The translations under genes and the position numbers were made by a program. From Flavobacterium channae (GTDB taxonomy: Bacteria; Bacteroidota; Bacteroidia; Flavobacteriales; Flavobacteriaceae), in NCBI RefSeq assembly GCF_021172165.1, contig NZ_CP089096.1, positions 744,001 through 808,000 on the forward strand: DNA of 64,000 nt, written 5' to 3'. Of the stretch, positions 27,307 to 34,518 are shown piece by piece (position 1 is the stretch's first letter; each line of letters begins with the position of its first letter). The notes below the pieces were generated by a model. It saw nothing but the letters and a program-made list of their open reading frames with translations, made no database searches and was not told the DNA's origin.

Positions 27307-27966
27307 TTACATTTTAAATGAGCCTATTTCGTGCCACATGAATTTTCCAAAATCAATTAGACTTTTGAATGGAGTAGTTTCCATTAAATCAAAACTTGTG
27401 TTAACTGATTTTTCAATGAAAATATCGGTTTTTTCGAATGAAATTGAGGTGTCTTCAATCCAAAACTTCAAAGTGAATAAGAATTGAAACCAAGCCATTT
27501 CACTCATTGTTTTTTCTTGAAATTCGATTAGCTTTTCTTGTTTTAAATCGATTTTTTCAATGTCTAAAGTGTCGTAAAATTGTTTGAAATTTTTTCTTAA
27601 TTCGCTCAATTTTGACAAACTTTTCAATTTGTTTTTGTCTTCTTTCAGCAATGCAACAACGAAACTTCTGTTGGCAATTAACATTTCGAAATAAGTGAAA
27701 TAGAAACTCAATAATTGGGTACGAGCATCATATGAAGCAAATTCTTCACTTTTTCCTAATAATTCTAATGTATTATCGAAAAGCGAAGTGAAAAAATTTT
27801 GTTCAATTTGGTTAAATGAAGAGTAATGTTTGTAAAACATATTTTCTTCAAAACCAGCATGTTTGGCAAATAAATAAACTGATTGTGGTTGTTTGTTATT
27901 TCCTAAGAAATAATCGATGTATAAACTTAAAATACCTTCTTTGTTTATTTCTTTCTTTTTTGCCAT
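27307..27966 (-). CDS. TetR-family-like transcriptional regulator
   Basis: Regulator of 219 aa starting MAKKKEINKEGILSLYIDYFLG. The N-terminal helix-turn-helix spans about residues 10-55 (VYLFAKHAGFEENMFYKHYSSFNQIEQNFF), with the typical Tyr-x-His/Tyr-Phe end of TetR recognition helices. The rest is helical, with several Leu/Phe-rich segments consistent with a ligand-binding and dimer domain. The ATG at 27966 is selected because the promoter-like TACCTTTG lies at 27985-27992. An upstream in-frame start at 27987 would overlap that element. It sits upstream of the aarF-like gene and probably controls the pair. Confidence 0.83.
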   Translation of the reverse strand: MAKKKEINKEGILSLYIDYFLGNNKQPQSVYLFAKHAGFEENMFYKHYSSFNQIEQNFFTSLFDNTLELLGKSEEFASYDARTQLLSFYFTYFEMLIANRSFVVALLKEDKNKLKSLSKLSELRKNFKQFYDTLDIEKIDLKQEKLIEFQEKTMSEMAWFQFLFTLKFWIEDTSISFEKTDIFIEKSVNTSFDLMETTPFKSLIDFGKFMWHEIGSFKM

Positions 27967-27984
27967 GATTCTAAATATTTTTCT

Positions 27985-27992
27985 CAAAGGTA
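27985..27992 (-). promoter_or_regulatory. Putative promoter (TACCTTTG) for the tetR-aarF pair
   Basis: Minus-strand TACCTTTG matches TAnnTTTG. TTG at 28013-28015 on the minus strand lies 20 nt upstream as the -33 element. Confidence 0.65.
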
Positions 27993-28050
27993 TAGAATGT
28001 TTAATTTAAAATCAAAAAAGTTAAACAAAATATTTTATTAAAGTTCTTTC

Positions 28051-28090
28051 AAAAAAAACCTCAATTACGATTTGCAATTGAGGTTTTTTT
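28051..28090 (-). terminator. Intrinsic terminator after the nucleoid-associated protein gene
   Basis: Long stem with CCTCAATT / AATTGAGG core extended by A and T runs on both sides. Confidence 0.85.
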
Positions 28091-28106
28091 AATTGACTTT
28101 AATTTC

Positions 28107-29165
28107 TTAGCCTTTTTGTTCTTTGTTGAAATATACTAAGTAGTAATACATTTGTTTTTCTTCGTCCCAACCTTTCTCTACGAATTTCTCCGCACTTTCT
28201 GGGTTGATAAAATCCAATTTGATTTGTATATTAGTGTCTAATTGAATTGTGTTTTTTAAGGAACGGCGTACATCTGTTACTGCAGCATTTGCAATAGGAA
28301 AGCTTGAAACGTCTTCGATGCTGTATTTCGCACCTTTGTCAACTTTATAATTTTTGAATTCTGGAATGAACTCAGGATTTTGCATAACTTCATTTAAGAA
28401 AGCCGTTTCTTCAAACTCATCATTTTTAGCAAAGTGATTGATGGCACGGTTCATAAATAAAACTTCTTGTTGTTTGTCTTCGGCTGGTAAAACTACTTCT
28501 TTAGCAAACTCTTGACAGAATTTTAAGTATTTCTTGGTCATGAAGTTTTCATCTTGAAAAGCATCAACTGATAAGAAATGTTCTAACCAATAACGTGCAT
28601 CGTATCGGTTGCTATCTACAGTTAAGATTTTATAGCCTTCATCTTTTTTGTAATTAAAAATGATACAACCTTTGTCTAACTTGTTTAAGTTGATTCCTTG
28701 TTGTAAAATCATATCTAAGTTGTTTCCGTTTTCTTCAAATTGTAAGAAGTCGGTTTGTAATTCACTTTTGAAAACACCAATTGCATCTACTACATTATTG
28801 TCGATAGAAACGTGATTGAAGTAAGCTACATAAACTTCTCCATTTTTAATGTGCGGATGATTTGATTGTTCGAAAAGGTGTTTGGTGATTTTTTTAGAAA
28901 CGTTGTGAATTTCGCCAGGGTTATTGAAAACTTCGGTAGCAAAATTGAACATTTCGTTATATTCTAAATCTACTTCATGAGCAAACTGAAAGTAGTTTTC
29001 TTCTTTTTCTCTGAATGGTTTAAAGAAAAATTCTTTTAATAAAGGCATAATTTCATCATTCAATCCGTACGGATTTTCAGATAAGAAAATAGCTTCGTTT
29101 CTACTTTTGTTTCCTACTCTATGAATAGATAGGTTTTCGATATGTGCGTTAAATAAGTTGATCAT
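28107..29165 (-). CDS. Nucleoid-associated protein, YejK/NdpA family
   Basis: 352-aa protein of the 37-kDa nucleoid-associated family (YejK/NdpA). It starts MINLFNAHIENLSIHRVGNKSRNE. The family blocks LKEFFFKPF near residue 43, SIDNNVVDAIGVFKSE near residue 125 and LNKLDKGCIIFNYKKDEGYKILTVDSNR near residue 158 are visible. The C-terminal half contains KYLKFCQEFAKEVV and a final PESAEKFVEKGW segment. Members bind the nucleoid and influence DNA supercoiling in E. coli. Its role here is inferred from family membership. It stands alone, bounded by a terminator and a repeat-rich spacer. Confidence 0.87.
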   Translation of the reverse strand: MINLFNAHIENLSIHRVGNKSRNEAIFLSENPYGLNDEIMPLLKEFFFKPFREKEENYFQFAHEVDLEYNEMFNFATEVFNNPGEIHNVSKKITKHLFEQSNHPHIKNGEVYVAYFNHVSIDNNVVDAIGVFKSELQTDFLQFEENGNNLDMILQQGINLNKLDKGCIIFNYKKDEGYKILTVDSNRYDARYWLEHFLSVDAFQDENFMTKKYLKFCQEFAKEVVLPAEDKQQEVLFMNRAINHFAKNDEFEETAFLNEVMQNPEFIPEFKNYKVDKGAKYSIEDVSSFPIANAAVTDVRRSLKNTIQLDTNIQIKLDFINPESAEKFVEKGWDEEKQMYYYLVYFNKEQKG

Positions 29166-29314
29166 TTTTTATTTGTCAATTAGTGAATTAGTCAATGTGT
29201 CAATTTAGTGAATAAGAGAATTTGGTAATTAACCTAGCTTAATTGGCTCATTGTTGTATTGGCATATTGGCACATTAAATTATTGGCACATTGCCATATT
29301 AGCGCATTGGCTAA
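29166..29314. repeat. Short degenerate repeats in the spacer upstream of the YejK gene
   Basis: The left part repeats GTCAAT, TTAGTGAAT and TCAATTTAGTGA. The right part repeats ATTGGCA/ATTGGCACATT units at least four times, with variants ATTGGCTCA and CATTGGCT. It lies between a start and a stop codon of two minus-strand genes. I see no open frame in it. Confidence 0.55.
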
Positions 29315-29866
29315 TTAATTCCAATTTTCTTCAAACCCCATGTCTTCAAAGCTATCGTCGCCATCAAACATGTCGAAATCATCATCATCAAAGTCGTCTT
29401 CAAAGTCACCGTAAATATCGTCATTTGATAAATCACCTCTCAATCCGCTTTGACCTGCTTCAGCTGGTAATTCGCCGTGAGAAAATAATAAAGCTGGATA
29501 ATTTTCTCCTGCTTCTTTTTCTTCCTCAATTGCTGCTAATTCTACAAAGAATGTCCACATACTAAAGAAATCATACACATAAACCATTTTAGTATTGTCT
29601 TGGTGCATTAAATCATCGATTTTAAAATCCACCATAGTTTTCATTTCTCCTGGAACGTCACCAATATCAAATAATGGAATTTCATCTTCTTCATTCCAAG
29701 TCCAGTCGTCTTCACAAGTAAAAAACGAACCCGTCTCAGTTCCATCAAAACCAAAAGCATTAACAATAGCATTGTGTAAATCTTCTAATGTATTGTCGCT
29801 TTCAATGGCAATATCTCTAAAAATATCTTCTTCAGCATCGAGAATCACTCGGAATTTGTAAATCAT
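29315..29866 (-). CDS. Plasmid pRiA4b ORF-3 family protein
   Basis: 183-aa protein whose first 110 residues match the pRiA4b ORF-3 (IS1096 TnpR-like) fold. It starts MIYKFRVILDAEEDIFRDIAIES, with the block TLEDLHNAIVNAFGFDGTETGSFFT and a KMVYVYDFFSMWTFFVEL strand. The tail (about 125-183) is strongly acidic, with runs such as DFEDDFDDDDFDMFDGDDS. The function of the family is not established. Despite the name there is no transposase nearby. The acidic tail is unusual compared with the compact family core, as far as I recall it. Confidence 0.82.
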   Translation of the reverse strand: MIYKFRVILDAEEDIFRDIAIESDNTLEDLHNAIVNAFGFDGTETGSFFTCEDDWTWNEEDEIPLFDIGDVPGEMKTMVDFKIDDLMHQDNTKMVYVYDFFSMWTFFVELAAIEEEKEAGENYPALLFSHGELPAEAGQSGLRGDLSNDDIYGDFEDDFDDDDFDMFDGDDSFEDMGFEENWN

Positions 29867-29948
29867 AATCTTTGAAATTTTAAGAACTGCAAAAGTAATT
29901 ATTATTTATGAGAAACTTTTTTTGCTTTTGCGATTTGTTAATAATATT

Positions 29949-30863
29949 TTAGAATATTGAAGTTTCAGTTCTTGTTGTTAAACGTTCTAAAGTTTCCAAT
30001 CCATAAAACGAATTTCCTTTTTTATTTAATTTCGGACTCCAAACTGCAACCGTGTATTGATTAGGAAATATAGCTACAACTCCGCCACCAACACCACTTT
30101 TTCCGGGAAGACCAACTTTAAATGTAAATTCGCCAGCTTGATCATAAAAACCACACATTTGCATTAAAGCGTTCATTCGTTTGCATTGACTAGAAGTAAG
30201 AAACTTATTTTTAGTTTTTGGAATGATGCCATTATTTGCAAAAACTTGAAAACATTTGGCTAAATCAACACAAGTCATTTCAATGGAGCATTGATGATAA
30301 TAGAAATCTAAAACTGCTTCGGGTTCGTTTTTGATGTTGCCAAAGGATTTTATGAAGTTGACCAAAGCAGCATTTCTATAACCAAAAGCTTTTTCAGATT
30401 GTGCTACATTTTCATTGTAATTGATGTTTGGATTTTCGGTCAGTTCTCTTACGAAATCAAGTAGGAATGCTTTTGGATTTTCAAAATGCTCTAACATCAA
30501 ATCAGCAACAACCAAAGCGCCAGCATTGATAAACGGATTTCTTGGAATACCATTTTCGTTTTCCAATTGCACTAACGAATTAAACGAATTCCCTGAAGGT
30601 TCATAACCAACGCGTTCCCATAAATCGTTTCCTATTTTAGAAAAAATAAGCGAAGTCGTAATGACTTTTGAAATACTCTGAATCGAAAATTTCTCTAAAG
30701 CATCGCCTTTTGTAAACACGGTTTGATGTTTGTCAACTAAAGCAATTCCGAATTTATTTGAATCAATTTTTGCTAATTCCGGAATGTAATCGGCTACTTT
30801 TCCGGTGTTTTCAATTTGGATGACTTCATTGTATATGCCTTCTAAAATATCTTGGTATGCCAT
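29949..30863 (-). CDS. glsA: Glutaminase
   Basis: Serine-dependent beta-lactamase-like glutaminase of 304 aa, the normal length for the bacterial short form. It hydrolyses glutamine to glutamate and ammonia. The catalytic SxxK pair is Ser63 and Lys66 (FSIQSISKV). The substrate-site Asn and Tyr blocks RNPFINAGALV (about 107) and SEKAFGYRNAALVNFI (about 156) and the KSGVGGGVVAIFPNQY loop (about 255) are present. It is preceded by a gap with no strong promoter match and lies alone between the pRiA4b-like gene and the divergently transcribed gene at 31022. Confidence 0.95.
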   Translation of the reverse strand: MAYQDILEGIYNEVIQIENTGKVADYIPELAKIDSNKFGIALVDKHQTVFTKGDALEKFSIQSISKVITTSLIFSKIGNDLWERVGYEPSGNSFNSLVQLENENGIPRNPFINAGALVVADLMLEHFENPKAFLLDFVRELTENPNINYNENVAQSEKAFGYRNAALVNFIKSFGNIKNEPEAVLDFYYHQCSIEMTCVDLAKCFQVFANNGIIPKTKNKFLTSSQCKRMNALMQMCGFYDQAGEFTFKVGLPGKSGVGGGVVAIFPNQYTVAVWSPKLNKKGNSFYGLETLERLTTRTETSIF

Positions 30864-31021
30864 GAATCTAATTTTGGTAAAAGTAATTAAAATTATGATA
30901 GCTACAATTCATCCTCAAAAAATGACAGTTCGGTTAGTTTCAATTTTATGGGTGCGATTTCTGTTGCAACTTTGCTTCATCAAAATAAAACGAACAGTTT
31001 AACCATTAAACAAAATTAATC

Positions 31022-31642
31022 ATGACAAAAATTATCACTATCATCGCCTTATTTGTAGCTTCAGTGGTAAGTGCACAAACACAATTTGAACAAGGAATGG
31101 CAAAGGCTCTTCAAACTTGGAGAGAAGGAAAATCGGCAGAAGCGGTTGCACAATTAGAACGAATTGCTTCGGTTGAAAAAACAAATTGGTTGCCAAGTTA
31201 TTACATTGCGTTAATACATACTACACAGGCTTTTGGAGAAAAAAACAAAACAAAAATGTTATCTTTAATTAATTCTGCTCAAAAAGCTCAGGATATTTGT
31301 AACGAGTTAGCAACGGATGATCCAGAGGTTTTAGTTATGCAAGCAATGATTCACACGGCTTCTATAGTTTATGATCCTATGACAAACGGACAAAAATTAT
31401 CGGGAGATGTGATGTATATTTTAAACAAAGCATACAAAATTGCTCCTGAAAACCCGAGAGTTGTGTTTCAAAAAGCTTCGTTTGAAATAGGAATGGCACA
31501 ATATTTTGGTCAAGATACACAACCAATGTGTGCTCAAATTGAAAAATCTATCGAACTTTTTGCTACTTTTAAGCCAGAAAGCGCTTTGCACCCAAGTTGG
31601 GGGTTGGATAGAGCGCAAGCTGAGTTTGAAAAATGTAAATAA
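31022..31642 (+). CDS. Exported TPR-like helical-repeat protein
   Basis: 206-aa protein with a signal peptide (about 1-19, ending VVSAQ). The mature part has helices spaced like tetratricopeptide repeats, for example FEQGMAKALQTWREGKSAEAVAQLERIA and EVLVMQAMIHTASIVYDP. A family cannot be named. It probably resides in the periplasm. It starts 9 bp before the kinase gene and could be co-transcribed with the sensor system, but no functional link can be shown. Confidence 0.75.
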   Translation: MTKIITIIALFVASVVSAQTQFEQGMAKALQTWREGKSAEAVAQLERIASVEKTNWLPSYYIALIHTTQAFGEKNKTKMLSLINSAQKAQDICNELATDDPEVLVMQAMIHTASIVYDPMTNGQKLSGDVMYILNKAYKIAPENPRVVFQKASFEIGMAQYFGQDTQPMCAQIEKSIELFATFKPESALHPSWGLDRAQAEFEKCK

Positions 31643-31650
31643 TATTAAAA

Positions 31651-33003
31651 ATGAAAATAATCTCCTATTTAATTAAAGGTATTATCAAAGGGCTAGTAGT
31701 GTCATTTGTACTATTTTTTGTAATAATTGGTATTCAATATTTTTTTGGTAGAATTGTAAAATTAAATTCTAATTTAGTTACTGAGTTTACCTATTATGTT
31801 GTTTATGGAGTAGTTTTATCAATCATTAATTCGGCTTATTTTGATTTTTTAAACCAAAAATTGAATTGGGATAAATTGATAATTTTGAAAAAATACAGAA
31901 TTGTAATTGGATTTATTGGAAGTATTTTTGTTACCATTTTAGGTATATTTTTCATTCGTTTTTCAATAAAAGTGCTAATTGAAGGAAGTTCTATTGACCA
32001 TTTTTTTGAAAATGAAAACAAAGCTCATTATTTGGTAAGTTTGATCATCACGATTATCGTTTCAATTGTTTTTCATCTAATTTACTTTTACAAAGCATAT
32101 CAAGAAAACAAAGTCAAAGAACAAAAAATTATTGCAGGAACAGCTTCTGCACAGTTTGAAAGTTTAAAAAATCAAATAGATCCACATTTTCTTTTTAATA
32201 GTTTGAATGTATTGAGTTCTTTAATCGAGGAAAATCCTGAAAGTGCTCAAAAATTTACTACTTCGCTTTCAAAGATTTATCGTTATGTTTTGGAGCAAAA
32301 AGATAAGGAATTGGTTTCGGTGGCAGAAGAATTACAATTTGCGAAAACGTACATGAATTTGCTAAAAATGCGATTTGAAAACAGCATCACATTTGAAATT
32401 CCGGAAGGTTTTGATAACGAAGAAGCCAAAGTAGTTCCGTTATCGTTACAATTGTTATTAGAAAATTGCATCAAACATAATGTTGTTAGCGAAGCAAAAC
32501 CGCTACATGTAAAGATTAGTATTGAAAATGGTCAATTAGTCATTTCTAACAATCTTCAAAAGAAAGAAGTTTTACAAGACCGAAAAGGCGTAGGATTACA
32601 AAATATAGTGAATCGCTACGGAATTTTAACCAAAAGAAAAGTATTGGTAGAAGAAAACGAGAAAGAGTTTAAAATTTTTCTACCAATTTTAACTAAACAA
32701 ATTACCATCATGGAAACACAAAATATATACAACGAAAACTTAGCTTATCAACGAGCAAAAGATAAAGTAGAACAATTAAAAGGATTTTATGGCAATTTAA
32801 TTTCGTATTGTATTGTTATTCCATTTTTGATTTTTATTAATTTAAGAACGTCTAACTTTCAGTGGTTTTGGTTCCCAATGTTAGGTTGGGGAATGGGATT
32901 AACCTTTCATGCTTTAGAAACTTTTGGTTATGGAAAATCTTGGGAAGAACGTAAAATAAACGAATTGATGAATAAAGACGATAATTCTAAAATCTGGAAA
33001 TAA
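31651..33003 (+). CDS. LytS-type membrane histidine kinase fused to a 2TM domain
   Basis: Sensor kinase of 450 aa. Four membrane segments lie within residues 1-150. The His_kinase domain contains the phosphoacceptor His179 in IDPHFLFNSLN. The ATP-binding region has LLLENCIKHNVV near residue 272 and GVGLQNIVNRYG near 315. From Met354 (nucleotide 32710) onward the protein is a complete 2TM module with LKGFYGNLISYCIVIPFLIF, PMLGWGMGLTFHALE and SWEERKINELM. The two next genes encode stand-alone 2TM proteins and the third a LytTR regulator. The fusion probably arose by loss of a stop codon between kinase and 2TM gene. A frameshift or sequencing error is the alternative. Confidence 0.85.
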   Translation: MKIISYLIKGIIKGLVVSFVLFFVIIGIQYFFGRIVKLNSNLVTEFTYYVVYGVVLSIINSAYFDFLNQKLNWDKLIILKKYRIVIGFIGSIFVTILGIFFIRFSIKVLIEGSSIDHFFENENKAHYLVSLIITIIVSIVFHLIYFYKAYQENKVKEQKIIAGTASAQFESLKNQIDPHFLFNSLNVLSSLIEENPESAQKFTTSLSKIYRYVLEQKDKELVSVAEELQFAKTYMNLLKMRFENSITFEIPEGFDNEEAKVVPLSLQLLLENCIKHNVVSEAKPLHVKISIENGQLVISNNLQKKEVLQDRKGVGLQNIVNRYGILTKRKVLVEENEKEFKIFLPILTKQITIMETQNIYNENLAYQRAKDKVEQLKGFYGNLISYCIVIPFLIFINLRTSNFQWFWFPMLGWGMGLTFHALETFGYGKSWEERKINELMNKDDNSKIWK

Positions 33004-33005
33004 TC

Positions 33006-33305
33006 ATGGAAGCAAATCAATTTGATATAGAAAAATACAACAAAGCAAAAGAAAGAGTAAAAGAATTAAAAGGTTTTTACGGGCATTTAGCAAGTTATGT
33101 AGTTGTTATTCCAGTTTTGATTTTCATTAACTTATATTTTTCACCTAAACACATTTGGTTTTATTGGCCTATGTTAGGTTGGGGCATAGGTTTGTTTTTT
33201 CATGCTGTTGGCGTTTTTAATATCATTCCGTTTTTTGGGAAAGATTGGGATGATAAAAAGATTAAAGAGATAATGGAAAAAGAAAAAAACACAAAATGGG
33301 AATAA
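33006..33305 (+). CDS. 2TM domain protein
   Basis: 99-aa membrane protein starting MEANQFDIEKYNKAKERVKELKGFYGHL. Two transmembrane segments lie at about residues 30-48 and 56-74, followed by a cytoplasmic WDDKKIKEIMEKEK tail. It is closely similar in pattern to the C-terminal module of the preceding kinase (KGFYG..., PMLGWGIGLFFHAVG). Pfam's 2TM domain has no established function. It starts 2 bp after the kinase stop codon and is part of the sensor operon. Confidence 0.85.
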   Translation: MEANQFDIEKYNKAKERVKELKGFYGHLASYVVVIPVLIFINLYFSPKHIWFYWPMLGWGIGLFFHAVGVFNIIPFFGKDWDDKKIKEIMEKEKNTKWE

Positions 33306-33386
33306 TTTTAGTAATCAGTGTTCAGTATTTAGTGTTCAGTTAAAATGTAACCTAAAACGTGAAACCTGAAACTTAAAACTTTAAAC
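33306..33386. repeat. Short repeats between the two 2TM genes
   Basis: Contains CAGTGTTCAGTATTTAGTG and CAGT units followed by AAACGTGAAACCTGAAACTT-like runs ending AACTTTAAAC. The sequence has the same word family as the spacers at 33705-33765, 51455-51530 and 52911-52945. Confidence 0.55.
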
Positions 33387-33704
33387 ATGAATAAAATGAA
33401 CACACAAGAAGAAATCAAATATCAAGAAGCTTTAAAACGAGTAAAAAAAATTAAAGGCTTTTATACACACGCAATTGTTTATGTTATCATTAATATAATG
33501 ATTGTGATAATCAATATTCAAGATTTGAAAGAAGGAGAAAGCTATTTTCAAGCACGAAATTTTTTCACAGCTTTCTTTTGGGGAATTGGGTTAGTCGCTC
33601 ACGGACTTTCGGTTTTTATGCCGAATTGGATTATGGGACAAAACTGGGAGGAACGCAAGATAAAAGAATTCATGGAGAAAGAGAAGGCGAATAAGTGGGA
33701 GTAA
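33387..33704 (+). CDS. 2TM domain protein, second copy
   Basis: 105-aa membrane protein with the same design as the preceding gene: a charged helical start (NTQEEIKYQEALKRVKKIKGFYTHA), two hydrophobic segments, and NWEERKIKEFMEKEKANKW at the end. The ATG at 33387 or the one three codons later (33396) could be used. The 81-bp gap to the previous gene is filled with short CAGTGTTCAGT-type repeats. Its role is unknown and co-transcription with the kinase and regulator is likely. Confidence 0.82.
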   Translation: MNKMNTQEEIKYQEALKRVKKIKGFYTHAIVYVIINIMIVIINIQDLKEGESYFQARNFFTAFFWGIGLVAHGLSVFMPNWIMGQNWEERKIKEFMEKEKANKWE

Positions 33705-33765
33705 TTAGTCACAGTTTTCAGTCGCAGTTAGCAGACAACACACTGGAACTTTAAACAAAAAAACA

Positions 33766-34518
33766 ATGAACATAATAATTATTGAAGACGAAAAACCAGC
33801 AGCACGTTTGTTGCAAAGAAAAGTTGAAAAATTAGGATTGCAAGTCAATACCATGTTGCATTCTGTTGAAGAAGCTATTGCATGGTTTCAAAATAATCCG
33901 CATCCTGATTTGATTTTTTTGGACATTCAATTGTCTGATGGTTTGTCGTTTGAGATATTTGAACAAATCGATATCAAAAGCGCCGTGATTTTCACAACCG
34001 CTTATGATGAATATGCGTTACGAGCTTTTAAGTTAAATAGTATCGATTATTTATTGAAACCAATTGATGAAGAAGATTTAGAAGTTGCAGTCAATAAATT
34101 CAAAGCTAGGACTCAAGCACAAAATATTTCATTGGATTTTGAAGCGATTAAGCGTATGTTAGTCAATCCAGTGGAAAAAGAATATAAAAAGCGATTTTCA
34201 GTAAAAATTGGCCAACAATTAAAAGTGATTTCAATTGATGAAGTAGAATGTTTTTACAGCGAAAACAAAGGAACTTATATTCACACTTTAGACAATCGCG
34301 ATTATTTAATCGATTCCACTTTAGAAGTTGTAGAAGCCGAAATCAATCCAAAAGAATTCTATCGTGTAAGTCGTAAATTCATAGTTCCACTAAAAGCAGT
34401 AAAAGAGATTCAAGTCTATTCCAATTCAAGATTGAAAATTATTTTACCAACTTACAAAGACGATGAGGTAATTGTAGCAAGAGAACGAGTTGGGGATTTT
34501 AAAGAATGGATTGGGTAA
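33766..34518 (+). CDS. LytTR-family response regulator
   Basis: Response regulator of 250 aa. The receiver domain (about 1-120) has acidic pocket residues in IIEDEKPAA, the phosphoacceptor Asp53 in FLDIQLSDG, and the conserved Lys in YLLKPIDEED near residue 100. The C-terminal LytTR DNA-binding domain spans about 145-245, with SVKIGQQLKVISIDEVECFYSENK and FYRVSRKFIVPLKAVKEI. It is the expected partner of the LytS-type kinase two genes upstream. Targets cannot be predicted from this window. A short spacer with TTTTCAGTCGCAGTTAG-like repeats precedes it. Confidence 0.92.
   Translation: MNIIIIEDEKPAARLLQRKVEKLGLQVNTMLHSVEEAIAWFQNNPHPDLIFLDIQLSDGLSFEIFEQIDIKSAVIFTTAYDEYALRAFKLNSIDYLLKPIDEEDLEVAVNKFKARTQAQNISLDFEAIKRMLVNPVEKEYKKRFSVKIGQQLKVISIDEVECFYSENKGTYIHTLDNRDYLIDSTLEVVEAEINPKEFYRVSRKFIVPLKAVKEIQVYSNSRLKIILPTYKDDEVIVARERVGDFKEWIG

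Noticed and set aside
29251..29565. Plus-strand frame across the repeat spacer and the pRiA4b-like gene
   Set aside because: It runs through short repeats and antisense to a recognised gene, so it is not likely to be coding.
29315..29866. Transposon-related gene by family name
   Set aside because: The pRiA4b ORF-3 label suggests mobility, but there is no transposase, terminal repeat or target duplication around it.
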